Assembly: GCF_037325665.1 (NCBI RefSeq)
Contig: NC_090252.1
Span: 67,810,680-67,874,679, forward strand
Length of the DNA stretch: 64,000 bases
DNA from: Littorina saxatilis
Lineage: Eukaryota > Mollusca > Gastropoda > Littorinimorpha > Littorinidae
Reading direction: 5' to 3'
Below the pieces are notes generated by a model that made no database searches, had not been told where the DNA came from, and saw only the letters and a list, made by a program, of their open reading frames with translations. Numbering within the stretch: position 1 is the first letter of the stretch; each line of letters begins with the position of its first letter. This document shows positions 34,338 to 46,348 of the stretch, in pieces. The translations under genes and the position numbers were made by a program.

Positions 34338-34970
34338 TCATACTTCCGGATCCTTATTTATTGGAAGTGGTAATACCTTTGCACACTTTAAAATAGAAGG
34401 GAACACGTTTTGTTGTATGCTTAGGTTATAAACATAAGTTAGGGAATCGACAATGTAAGGTAAAGCAAGTTTTAGCAACTTGACTGGAATCTTGTCTGGA
34501 CCCATTGACTTCTTATTCGCCATTTGTTCTACCAGTTTTCCTACCTCGTGCACTGAGATTGGAGGAATAGAAAACGTGTCAGTTTGAGTCAACTTTTGTC
34601 CACAGAATGTTTTTAATTTTTCAAAACAATCATCCGTATCAAGGGAATCATTCTGATTGAGACACGACTTTAGGTTGTCTGCTAGCGAAATGAAGTGTTT
34701 GTTAAAATCATTTGGAGATATTTGTGAATGATAATTGGTTGATCCCTTCCTAGATTTATCAAGAATTTCATTTACTGCTCGCCAGATTGTAGCTGTGTCC
34801 TTTTTTCAGAAATCAGTTTATTAAAATATTCTGCCTTTGCTTGTTTCACTGTGTCCAAAACTTTATTTTGTTGCAGTTTATACTCTGTTTTCATGTTGCG
34901 CTCTTTAAAATAATCACGCATCGCCATAGCCTCGATAATGTCAGGTTAACCAAGAGGGGAGCTGGGGATG
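34338..34970 (-). pseudogene. CR1/L2-like LINE: linker and reverse transcriptase N-terminus
   Basis: On the minus strand: LPSWLT, DIIEAMAMRDYFKERN and VKQAKAEYFNKLISEK (the usual endonuclease-RT linker), then MGPDKIPVKLLKLALPYIVD and FPSILKCAKVLPL (RT blocks 1-2). Coding stops at 34338 where another repeat begins. Frame changes occur near the ISEK motif. The endonuclease half of the same LINE is at 39650-40530, and a foldback element lies between. Confidence 0.82.
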
Positions 34971-34972
34971 TA

Positions 34973-37900
34973 GTCCAGGCATATTAGAGAACAACGTTAA
35001 AGTGACAATGACTAGGTTTAAAATGTCCCTTATCAGAAAGTTCAACCTCAGTCCTTTGATGTTTATTAAACACATTTTCATATAAAGTTGGCGCTTCATA
35101 CGGAAAAATGGCTTTGAAATTGACCCAAATCCTTCTTTGGGCTCTGTAAATGTCGTTTGGGGGTATGGTTGTAAAATGGTATCTACTGGTCACCCCAATG
35201 TATAAACTGAAAACTCTTTCTGCACCAGAACACGCAGAAAGGATTGTATCTGCCTGATGTCTGATGCTTTTCAAAATCCCCAACCACTAACACCTTCAAA
35301 ACGGACTTTAACTGACACTGTTGTTTTTCCCTATATAATCCTTACTATTTTTCCGAGACGTCGTCGTGTTGTGTATTTAGCTTGCCACAACCTCATACAT
35401 GGTCCTAAAAGTTAAAGTTGAAGAAAATACTAAAGATAAATGAAAAAGCTGACGCAGTGTCATTCGCACCGTGAATCCCCCCATGGGAACATACTAAAGT
35501 CTGGTTCCAAATAGGCTCAATTTCCTTCTATTTCTTTGTATTTCTGCCTCGTAGGGGTAGGGGTGTTCAAACCAAAGGCACCTTTAAACCAAAATTCAAA
35601 TCACACATCTTACAATACTAAGACACTCAGCAGTAAAAGGGTGTCTGCTGGTAAAAAATTCCAAACAATCCTAAAAGTACTTCACTACTAAAAGTGCTTT
35701 TAAAAAGAGCCGTTATTTTTCCCTCTATATTCAGTATTGTGTTTTCTGCGAACATGTAGTCTATTTAGATGGTTGTCGTGTGCACTTGAGTTGCTAAAGC
35801 GTTTTCAGTTGGGCATATGTCGAAAAGCAAAGAATTAGCCCTTTGAAAACCATCAGAACTGTCACACAAAAATAACATTTACCTATCTCACCAACTGACC
35901 AAACATAGGGCTTTTCCTTATGTATTATGTATTGTCGTGTTTTTTGTAGCATACTTGTGAAAACAGCCACCACTGTTGTAAATGATACTTTAAAGAGCAT
36001 TATTTCATTTTTACAGTTGAAGGACAACCTGGACTACCGTATATTACAGCTGTTTTACAATCAGCCAAAATTTTCTTAACAAACGTATGTTAAGAACAAC
36101 TCCCATAGTGAAATTGAAGGAAAACAAATTGAAAATCCCCCTGCCATAGAGGAGCTAAAGAATCAACAATAAACGACTGCATGGATAGCTTGATGCACGA
36201 ATGCATTGCGGACATGTTTGTCTCCAACCAAGAGAAAGTTCCAAAAAATCCCTTTTGTGCTTCTTATTATACAGTGACGTCAAAGACAGCCTTTTCTGCT
36301 GTTCATACATTCAGGGGTTATGGTTACACTAAACGACGTAGTTGTAGCCATACTGCCATCCAGATTTATTTTTTCCTTGCGAGCAGTCACAGGGTGTTTG
36401 TGCTGTCTGCCAACCGTTAGATGACCCCGCCCAAGTCTGTTAAGGGACCGTTTGACCGTTATAGAACGCGTCTTTTTGATTTTTTGGCACAGTTGGAAAC
36501 GGTTGATTTTTATCCCTACCATTGTTTCCAAACATTATATAGGAATGTTTTGTGAACAACGGATAATAGCCGCTACTCGCATGTGTAGCAAAAGTGAGCG
36601 TACATACTCACCCTGGTCGTCCAGCCGTTGTCCGTTGCCCGTCTTCATCTGTCTGTACTGAACATTACCTTTGGATATTTCTCCAACGCTATGAAGTGAA
36701 GAAACACCAAATGTTGCAAAATGTTGTATGACCCCAAGAGCTCAAAAAAGATACTTGAGAACCTTGACCTTACCTTAAGGTCAAGGTCACAGGGAGAATG
36801 AATGTGGTCTAAAAACTGCAAAATTTCACATTGTGCCAGTTTTCTGGTAAACAAATTAAAAACAGCGGGCTTAGTTTTGTATGGTATACAAGAAAAAGAA
36901 AGCCTTATCTTCTGATACCATTTTGGTTGACCTCGCTTCAATGTCAAGGTCACAGGAGTCCTTCAAAGTTGAATTGTATACATGTTTTGAAGTGACCTTG
37001 ACCCTGAACTATGAAAACAATCTTTCAAACTTCATAATTGTGTGGGGCACATGTTATATACTGATATTGAGCCACATTTAGTCACATATCATCAAGGTCA
37101 AGGTCACTTTGCCCCTTATGAAATGTGACTGAAACGGGCAATTGAATCACTAAAAGTGACAATGTCTCTTTGTAGAAAGTGCCAATAAGTATGTTTATGC
37201 TTCCTATGTCTTGAATTGATAGCCTTGTGATGTGTGACCTTTGATTATCTTGACCTTGGCCAAAGGTCATGTGTAATTTGGTAGGAAAAATCTGTAAAAC
37301 AGTTCTAATAGTGTACAATGTCCTTGCCAGCTTCAGTTGTTAGACCTTCACCTTCAAGGTCACCTGAAGGTCAAGGTCACTTTAAGACAAAGGTCAAGCA
37401 TGAGAGTCGCATGGGCTTTGCTTTGTTAAGATTTTTTACCAAGACACATGGATTTCTTTACCCGGCTTGGTCACATTTTTCATAGGGGTCAATGTGACCT
37501 TGACCCTAACGATATGTGACCAGATGTGGCTCACTATGAAATTCTAACAAACGCCCCACTCAGTGTTTAAGTTTGTAAGAGATATCGTCCATAGTAAAGT
37601 TAAAGGGGCAAGCTCACATCAAAATATGTCTACAATTCAACTTTGAAGGGCTCCTCTGACCTTGACATTGAAGCGAGGTCAACCAAAATGGTATCAGAAG
37701 ATAAGGCTTTCTTTTTCTTGTATACCATACAAAACTAAGCCCGCTGTTTTTAATTTGTTTTCCAGAAAACTGGCACAATGTGAAATTTTGCAGTTTTTAG
37801 ACCACATTAATTCTCCCTGTGACCTTGACCTTATGGTAAGGTCAAGGTTCTCAAGTATCTTTTTTGAGCTCTTGGGGTCATACAACATTTTGCAACATTT

Positions 37901-39647
37901 GGTGTTTCTTCACTTCATAGCGTTGGAGAAATATCCAAAGGTAATGTTCAGTACAGACAGATAAAGACGGGCAACGGACAACGGCTGTACGACCAGGGTG
38001 AGTATGTACGCTCACTTTTGCTACACATGCGAGTAGCGGCTATTATCCGTTGTTCACAAAACATTCCTATATAATGTTTGGAAACAATGGTAGGGATAAA
38101 AATCAACCGTTTCCAACTGTGCCAAAAAATCAAAAAGACGCGTTCTATAACGGTCAAACGGTCCCTTAACAGACTTGGGCGGGATCATCTAACGGTTGGC
38201 AGACAGCACAAACACCCTGTGACTGCTCGCAAGGAAAAAATAAATCTGGATGGCAGTATGGCTACAACTACGTCGTTTAGTGTAACCATAACCCCTGAAT
38301 GTATGAACAGCAGAAAAGGCTGTCTTTGACGTCACTGTATAATAAGAAGCACAAAAGGGATTTTTTGGAACTTTCTCTTGGTTGGAGACAAACATGTCCG
38401 CAATGCATTCGTGCATCAAGCTATCCATGCAGTCGTTTATTGTTGATTCTTTAGCTCCTCTATGGCAGGCGGATTTTCACTTTGCTTTCCTTCAATTTCA
38501 CTGTGGGAGTTGTTCTTAACATACGTTTGTTAAGAAAATTTTGGCTGATTGTAAAACAGCTGTAATATACGGCAGTCCAGGTTGTCCTTCAACTGTAAAA
38601 ATGAAATAATGCTCTTTAAAGTATCATTTACAACAGTGGTGGCTGTTTTCACAAGTATGCTACAAAAAACACGACAATACATAATACATAAGGAAAAGCC
38701 CTATGTTTGGTCAGTTGGTGAGATAGGTAAATGTTATTTTTGTGTGACAGTTCTGATGGTTTTCAAAGGGCTAATTCTTTGCTTTTCGACATATGCCCAA
38801 CTGAAAACGCTTTAGCAACTCAAGTGCACACGACAACCATCTAAATAGACTACATGTTCGCAGAAAACACAATACTGAATATAGAGGGGAAAATAACGGC
38901 TCTTTTTAAAAGCACTTTTAGTAGTGAAGTACTTTTAGGATTGTTTGGAATTTTTTACCAGCAGACACCCTTTTACTGCTGAGTGTCTTAGTATTGTAAG
39001 ATGTGTGATTTGAATTTTGGTTTAAAGGTGCCTTTGGTTTGAACACCCCTACCCCTACGAGGCAGAAATACAAAGAAATAGAAGGAAATTGAGCCTATTT
39101 GGAACCAGACTTTAGTATGTTCCCATGGGGGGATTCACGGTGCGAATGACACTGCGTCAGCTTTTTCATTTATCTTTAGTATTTTCTTCAACTTTAACTT
39201 TTAGGACCATGTATGAGGTTGTGGCAAGCTAAATACACAACACGACGACGTCTCGGAAAAATAGTAAGGATTATATAGGGAAAAACAACAGTGTCAGTTA
39301 AAGTCCGTTTTGAAGGTGTTAGTGGTTGGGGATTTTGAAAAGCATCAGACATCAGGCAGATACAATCCTTTCTGCGTGTTCTGGTGCAGAAAGAGTTTTC
39401 AGTTTATACATTGGGGTGACCAGTAGATACCATTTTACAACCATACCCCCAAACGACATTTACAGAGCCCAAAGAAGGATTTGGGTCAATTTCAAAGCCA
39501 TTTTTCCGTATGAAGCGCCAACTTTATATGAAAATGTGTTTAATAAACATCAAAGGACTGAGGTTGAACTTTCTGATAAGGGACATTTTAAACCTAGTCA
39601 TTGTCACTTCAACGTTCCCTTCACTAAAGTGGCTAAGATGCCTGGAC
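34973..39647. mobile_element. 4.7-kb foldback element with 2-kb inverted arms
   Basis: The left arm (34973-36978) and right arm (37631-39647) are inverted copies with only scattered differences; the loop is 652 bp. The ends read gtccaggcat and atgcctggac, with a TA on each side (34971-34972 and 39648-39649). Removing the element and one TA joins the LINE halves into RVKH followed by LPSWLT, with only a one-base shift. This supports insertion at a TA target, as in the Tc1/mariner group. Each arm carries the same outward-facing short open frame (99 and 115 codons) with no recognised domain. No transposase was found. Confidence 0.88.
36760..37860. repeat. Cluster of TCAAGGTCA motifs in the foldback centre
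   Basis: The 9-mer TCAAGGTCA or its complement occurs at least seven times across the inner arms and loop, for example near 36778, 36945, 37093, 37365, 37499, 37658 and 37820. It is identical to the monomeric response element of FTZ-F1/SF-1 and ERR nuclear receptors. Whether any receptor uses it is unknown. Confidence 0.6.
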
Positions 39648-39654
39648 TAATGTT

Positions 39655-40530
39655 TCACTCTATGCTGACGTAGTAATGCGTTTTTTTCAATTATTGAACA
39701 CAAAATTTGAAAATATGGTGAAAAATATTGCAAGCGCCCTCTGCGTCACTGCAATTGAATACGCTATAAAACGGGGCTTGGTTAAGGTCAAAGAAAAAGG
39801 CAGATTCATCAAAATACTTGAAACTTCTGTATTCGATTGTTGTGTGGCCTTTATGACGTGATTTTGGCAATCTAAGAGAAATCGAGCAAAAAACAGAATG
39901 ATGGTCACTAAAACTGGAATGCACTACTTGCGCATTTGCAACGATATTCTTACTATCAGTGTAAATATGATCAATCAGGGTTGATGAAGTATTTGTTTCT
40001 GTTGTAGGGGTTTTAACCAGCTGATGAAGACCAAACAGAGCAGTGGTTGAGCACCACGTTGTTTGAGGCCTGAGTAGGTTAATGTTAAAATCGCCAAGCA
40101 ATACAACATTCTCGTCACGAGCCTTCACTCTGTCCATCATAGAAACAAAATCATCAATCCACGTTGACGTTTCAGCAGGGTTACGATACACATAGCCAAT
40201 AAGCAAGGGAGATGATTTGTCATGTTTTAGTTCCAACCACATACATTCAACATTTTCATCTTCAAGATCAGTTCTACGTTTGACAATCCCAGCAATGGAC
40301 TGATGAACAAAAAGAGCGATGCCTGTTTGGCCTACTCGTGCATTGTCCCGTCGTAAAACCGAATAATTCGGAATGTTAACAAGGCTGTCTGAGATACGCG
40401 AATCTAGACGCGTTTCACATACACCGAAGAGCTGTACCAGCTCTGGTTGCTGGTTTAGTAATACACAGACATCATGTACTTTGTTGACTAAATGGTAAAC
40501 ATTTACATGCCCTATGCATGCCCTATATGT
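39655..40530 (-). pseudogene. CR1/L2-like LINE: endonuclease domain
   Basis: The minus strand encodes LVQLFGVCETRLD, YSVLRRDNARVGQTGIALFV, LLIGYVYRNPAE, VVLLGDFNINLL, TLIDHIYTD and FSDHHSVFCSI. These are the E, Y-R-D, GDFN, D-IY and SDHH landmarks of a complete APE endonuclease. It runs into NIFHHIFKF and, with a frame change, LRQHRVKH, where the foldback element begins. The domain is nearly intact, with little damage apart from the insertion. Confidence 0.87.
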
Positions 40531-41630
40531 TTGATGTTGTTCACATTAGGACGAAGTGCAATATTGTAACAAACAGCAGTAAATAATAAAGCAAGCAAAA
40601 TCCGGAAATATGAGTATCCGGAGCAGTCAAGACAACAGTTCTAGTATATCATAAACGCACAAAGATTTCTCCAAGTAAATGTCAAGATTCCCACAACACA
40701 AAGCGAGCGCATTCAGACACACAGGCTTTCACTTTAGGCCTACACGACAAAACGTCACACGATTCGGATTAAGTGGCATTCACCACTTACACTCCCGGGA
40801 TAAATCAGAGTAATTATAGTTGCTATTTAGAACAGGATGATACAGGATGAGATAGCAGCACACAAAGGTACGCAATCAAAAATGAAGACACAAATTGTTG
40901 CTTAAGAATGAAGGGTGACCGAACAAAAGGTAAAGCAAATCCCACAACAAACAACGGGATACTAGATAATATAAGATTAAATGCAAGATGAACAAAATGT
41001 TCACAGAAAACAAGGAGACACAAGGTTAAAAGCAGTTAATGCTGAACAGCCCTGGTGAAATTCAGTTGAGGCTGAACAGTTCACAAACTCGGCCCAAGGC
41101 CAGTAGTTCATGCAAATATTTAGCTCACCGTCAAAGTTAATGTTGTAAAAGGTTTTTAACACAAGTATTGCGCAAAGAAGTAGAATCTCAATTATGCATC
41201 ACGTGTTCAGACTATAATATCGTCGAAACACCAGCCGCTTTCCATGCGGATGAAAATAAGCCAATGGCTTCAGGGCACGACACACACAATGCCGTCCCTA
41301 TTGCGTGACCGACCTGAGGCACTTATAAGAAGCGAGCACGTCCAAGTCAGGTCACGAATTTAGCTGTAGAATACAGTTAACAAAGTTAGTTTGAAGATTC
41401 CTCAATATGCTGAAGGCCGCGCGATTATGCTCACACACTGTGCAGGGCTGGTACACAGTTGTAGATCTATCCTTAAAGACACAGTCCACCTTTACTCTTC
41501 TCACGGGTCTTGCTAAAAAGCAAAAACAAAAGGGGTTTTAAACGTAGGTTCACAACTACAGAGAACACGAACCTGTGCACAATATCACGGATGTGATAAG
41601 TTTAGACACACAGAATCGTCACGGTAACTC

Positions 41631-41633
<3 letters not shown>
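40531..41633. other. Lectin intron 2 sequence, nothing recognised
   Basis: No exon, domain or shared repeat found. Confidence 0.5.
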
Positions 41634-42105
<472 letters not shown>

Positions 42106-42231
42106 CTTCATGGTTTGCTGTGTAAAACCAGGCTACACAAGACTTGTTTTATTCTTCTGTTTTCAATATTAAGATGCGAGCTTAAGTCAGCTTTTCAATA
42201 GCTTTAAAGAAAGTCTTCTTGTTATGTGCAG

Positions 42232-42348
42232 CTGATGACGCCCAATCAATCCTATCGACGACCATCACCTTGGACGGTAATCGGTGTTACGCCTTTCCGG
42301 ACTACCCAGGGGTTGGGAGATATCGCGCAGGAGACTGGAGAGACAAAT
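42232..42348 (+). CDS. F5/8-type lectin-like gene, exon 3
   Basis: Acceptor cttgttatgtgcag, donor GTATGT, 117 nt, phase 1 at both ends, matching exon 2. It encodes DDAQSILSTTITLDGNRCYA followed by FPDYPGVGRYRAGDWRDK, with a split codon likely completing a Cys. A Cys after a GN turn and a GRYR strand fit the second half of a fucolectin-type domain. The closing CEVEV-type segment would be in a later exon, which was not found before the window end (it could lie in the gap or beyond). Assignment to the same gene rests on phase, orientation and content. It lies 14 kb from exon 2. Confidence 0.6.
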
Positions 42349-43172
42349 GTATGTCGTACCCGTACTTTATATCAGCAGGGTCATTCAGTATTTAAACAAT
42401 GAAACTGTATGAGGGCCAAGCTTATCATAAACGTCATTGGTATTGCCCTCTAGCTCTCACTGCAACTACAGCCATATACACTGAGCACAAAAAGTTAAGG
42501 ATATTTGTTCAGTGGTATAGCCTTACCTGTATAACCCTAGCCTAATTTATTTGGTTCGAAATATACGTGTATTTGAAGATCAGTCTTTCTTCTGCTCAAA
42601 AATGTGTTTCTAGAGTCTGAGCAATATTTGGGTATGACGTCACAGGTCCGTGACCACGCCTACCCACAATAATGGCGTTTTTTGTCGGCATGATTCACTT
42701 TCAACCGTCGAAACGGTGATTTGAATTTAATTATATTTTTCATTTTTTACACCAAAAAGTTTATTTGGTGTCTTACCTAACAAGTTATACAAATGTCGTT
42801 CATATCCACCGCGCAGTCAGGCTGATCCAGCGTGTAAAGGAGAGCGACCACAATCCTGAAAAAACGGCAAAACATCCAGAGTTTGTATTGTGTTTTTGCT
42901 GGGTAGCCGCAGTTGATATGCAATAAATCTAAAACTACAAATAGCAGCCTGTCAAAATTTCACAGAACGATGACAAAGACCCTCATCTGTATATGTGCCA
43001 GTACTTAGAGTAAACAGAGCCCGAGAATGGACGTTGTCAATTCTGTATACTTTGCAAAGAATGGTGCCATGACATGTGTGCCAAGTTTCAGAAACATTCT
43101 TCCACGGGCTCAAAAGTTATGATCGTTTGAAAAAAGATGAAAAATACTGTCCCTGGTGTCTTTCGCGCAAAT
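42349..43172. other. Lectin intron 3 or downstream, nothing recognised
   Basis: AT-rich, no exon found. Confidence 0.45.
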
Positions 43173-43893
43173 CGCTCGACAGAAACATTACACATTTTTT
43201 GCACAGGTTCCTCTAAGCAATATGGACACATCTGTGCAAAGAAAAAAAGAGGTTGACGTATTAACTTTTTTTTTGGATTTTTTTTACTGGGGGTTGTCAT
43301 GTACGATTTTGCGAAAAACACTGCGATTCTTAACATGATCCCAACTGACATATTTAACTCTACAAATAATAAATGAAACATTAGTGTGTGTATATAAATG
43401 AATGGAGAGTATAACTTTATCATAAAACGGTACTTATCAACGTGCATTTTCAGAAAATGATCGAGGTTTCTTGAGGGCGTACACATAAAAGTATCACTCC
43501 TTTAGTAGTAAAAACGTATTTAAAAAAACATTCGCTCGACAGAAACATTACACATTTTGTGCACAGGTTCCTCTAAGCAATATGGACACATCTGTGCAAA
43601 GAAAAAAAGAGGTTGACGTATTAACTTTTTTTTTTAGAATTGTTTTTACCGGGGGTTGTCAAGTACGATTTTGCGAAAAACACTGCGATTCTTAACATGA
43701 TCCCAACTGACATATTTAGCTCTACAAATAATAAATGAAACATTAGTTTGTTTATATAAATGAATGGAGAGTATAACTTTATCATAAAACGGTACTTATC
43801 AACGTGCATTTTCAGAAAATGATCGAGGTTTCTCGAGGGCGTACACATAAAATTATCACTCCTTTAGTAGTAAAAACGTATTTAAAAAAAATT
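43173..43893 (+). repeat. 360-bp tandem duplication
   Basis: Two near-identical units start cgctcgacagaaacatta at 43173 and 43533, and a third start at 43894 is cut off after about 15 bases. Differences are a handful of substitutions and T-run lengths. Confidence 0.93.
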
Positions 43894-44060
43894 CGCTCGA
43901 CAGAAACATAACTAAACTTGAACACAGCTAAGTTCACTGTATACAGATACAATACTTGTAAACAAAATAAGTTGTTGCCTTATTGTCTGCTTCACAATTA
44001 TTCCCGCACCAACCCCACCCCCATTATCTTGACTGACCAAAATGATAAAAAGAAATAATT

Positions 44061-44190
44061 TGGGAGCGCTGTAGGTCAGTTGGTAGAGCGCTGGACTTGT
44101 GATACAAGAGTTTGAATCAGGGTGAAGGGTTGGGGGTCGGAACATTTGTGTGCAAAGTTTCATGAAGATCTGTCCAGTTTCTATGAATCG
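44061..44190 (+). repeat. tRNA-like SINE fragment
   Basis: The head tgtaggtcagttggtagagc has an A-box pattern, and a weak B box (gagtttgaatca) follows. Its body includes tttcatgaagatctgtcc and ends at the AC microsatellite. Confidence 0.6.
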
Positions 44191-44192
44191 CA

Positions 44193-44194
44193 CA

Positions 44195-44288
<94 letters not shown>
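44193..44288. repeat. (AC)n microsatellite
   Basis: Pure AC run of about 48 units. Confidence 0.97.
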
Positions 44289-44292
<4 letters not shown>

Positions 44293-44378
44293 CTAAAGTG
44301 TGGATGGTTACCTAAGAGGCGGCACTGGGTGTAGTGCCTTTCTAGTGCACTTGCACTACAACAGCACTGGGTGCAGTA
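44289..44378 (-). repeat. Repeat end cut by the assembly gap
   Basis: The reverse complement of 52219-52308, including agtgcaagtgcactagaaag. The gap begins inside this element. Confidence 0.85.
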
Positions 44379-44578
44379 NNNNNNNNNNNNNNNNNNNNNN
44401 NNNNNNNNNNNNNNNNNNNNNNNNNNNNNNNNNNNNNNNNNNNNNNNNNNNNNNNNNNNNNNNNNNNNNNNNNNNNNNNNNNNNNNNNNNNNNNNNNNNN
44501 NNNNNNNNNNNNNNNNNNNNNNNNNNNNNNNNNNNNNNNNNNNNNNNNNNNNNNNNNNNNNNNNNNNNNNNNNNNNNN
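44379..44578. other. Assembly gap, 200 N
   Basis: Exactly 200 N, a typical placeholder size, so the true length is unknown. Confidence 0.99.
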
Positions 44579-45647
44579 CGTTAATTAAGGTCGAGTTCTG
44601 ACGAAAGTTTTGCTTCTTCCTTCCCATGTTGTGCTCGTTATCTGGCACTAGAGTTGCCTGCCCGTGCAGGGGCAAGTCCGCCTATTTGTCATGGGGCATG
44701 GTCGCCGTTAGCAGTATGTACAACAAATGTTCATGCGCACATAAAAACTGTCTGCACATTGATATCAGCTACACATTTGTCTTGATGTATAATACAAAAT
44801 CAGTCTTCTAGTTCATCAAACTCGCCAGTTATGCTACTAAAAGCATAAAAGTATGCGGACTAGCCCCGGTCTCCCCTATAACTAAAATGAGATAGGCAGA
44901 TTGTTCAGAAACCAAATAACGTTTTTTGCGTTTTTCTCATAACAGCAAAAAATGACATAGGCAATTATCTTATGAGCGTGACGACATGTTTCTTACACCC
45001 AGTTCTTGTCCTAATAATTAGGTTCCCCTTAACCAGAACAAGAACTGTAAAATAAAGATAGAACAGTGATACCGCCGCTGCTGTTGATAGATACACTAGG
45101 ATAGAGACAAGAGGGTGGATGCTTGGCTGAAGTTTATATTTGTCATATTTCATCATACTGTGGGATATCATGTCATGCTGTATTTACACGGCTTGGCTGT
45201 ATGTTATAATGCAATGTCAGTGCTGGCTGTGAGCAGGGGATGAGGAAGAGGTAGGTTCCTCGTTACCTTTTTTTGTTTTAAATGAGAGACCCAAAATATC
45301 CCTTGCAAATGCTACACTGATTTCAACAGCATATTGGGAGCAGCTGCACTCACAAGTAACACCTCCCCCCCCCCCCCCACACTCCCCATCCCCTTCGCCT
45401 GGCCATCCCCTCTCATATGCCATTATGTAGCCATGCACTTTATACAATGATCCCTTGACGGAGATAAGATGACAGTGAATGAACAAGGGACTTTACCTGT
45501 CTTTGTATGCCGTGTACCCTACTGGATTGTGTCCCTTTTGTACATATTTCTTACACTAATTTGGTTTGTTGGAACTGGTAAACTGTGTGGAACTGAAAGG
45601 TTGAAAGATGTGAACAGACTGACACATTTATCACAATGTTGTGAGGT
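44579..45647. other. Intergenic or intronic, nothing recognised
   Basis: Only a C-run near 45366-45380 is notable. Confidence 0.5.
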
Positions 45648-45776
<129 letters not shown>

Positions 45777-45789
45777 GTGTGCGTACATA

Positions 45790-46348
45790 CATACGTGTCA
45801 GAATAGCGAGAGCCAGCTCCACTTTTGGCAGACTGTACCCAAATGTCTGGAACAGTAGAGGCATCACCACCCAGACCAAGCTGAAAGTGTACAGGGCAGT
45901 GGTGCTCCCAACGCTGCTCTACGCTTGCGAGACATGGACAGTGTACCAACGACATGCCAGGAAACTGAATCATTTCCACACAACAAGTCTCAGAAAGATC
46001 CTGGGCATAAAGTGGCAGTACAAAGTCCCAGATACAGAAGTGCTAGCCAGAGCAGATCTCCCCAGCATCACTACCATCCTGATGCAGTCCCAGCTTCGCT
46101 GGGCTGGGCACGTAGCCCGTATGCCAGACGAAAGACTGCCCAAAAGACTGTTCTATGGCGAGCTGCAACAGGGCCAGCGGTCCCACGGAGGACAGAAGAA
46201 ACGCTTCAAAGACACTCTCAAAGCCTCACTGAAAGCGTTTTCCATCAACCCTGACACGTGGGAGAAATCTGCACTGGATCGTGCCACCTGGCGCTCCTCC
46301 ATCCACAAAGGCGCCAAGATGTGCGAGGCCAGCAGAACCACCGCCTAA
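45790..46348 (+). pseudogene. LINE reverse transcriptase C-terminal fragment
   Basis: Encodes RIARASSTFGRLYPNVWNSR, KLKVYRAVVLPTLLYACETW, LRKILGIKWQ, LRWAGHVARMPDERLPK and a basic tail ending in a stop. This is the thumb and C-terminal region seen in RTE-like and related non-LTR reverse transcriptases annotated in many invertebrates. The fragment is open throughout, about 185 codons, but lacks the catalytic YADD region, so it is a 5'-truncated copy. The clade is from memory and not certain. Confidence 0.85.

Noticed and set aside
34984-39673. Frames of 60-115 codons repeated in both foldback arms as host genes
   Set aside because: They are mirrored by the inverted repeat, lack known domains and show no splice or start context; kept only as part of the element.
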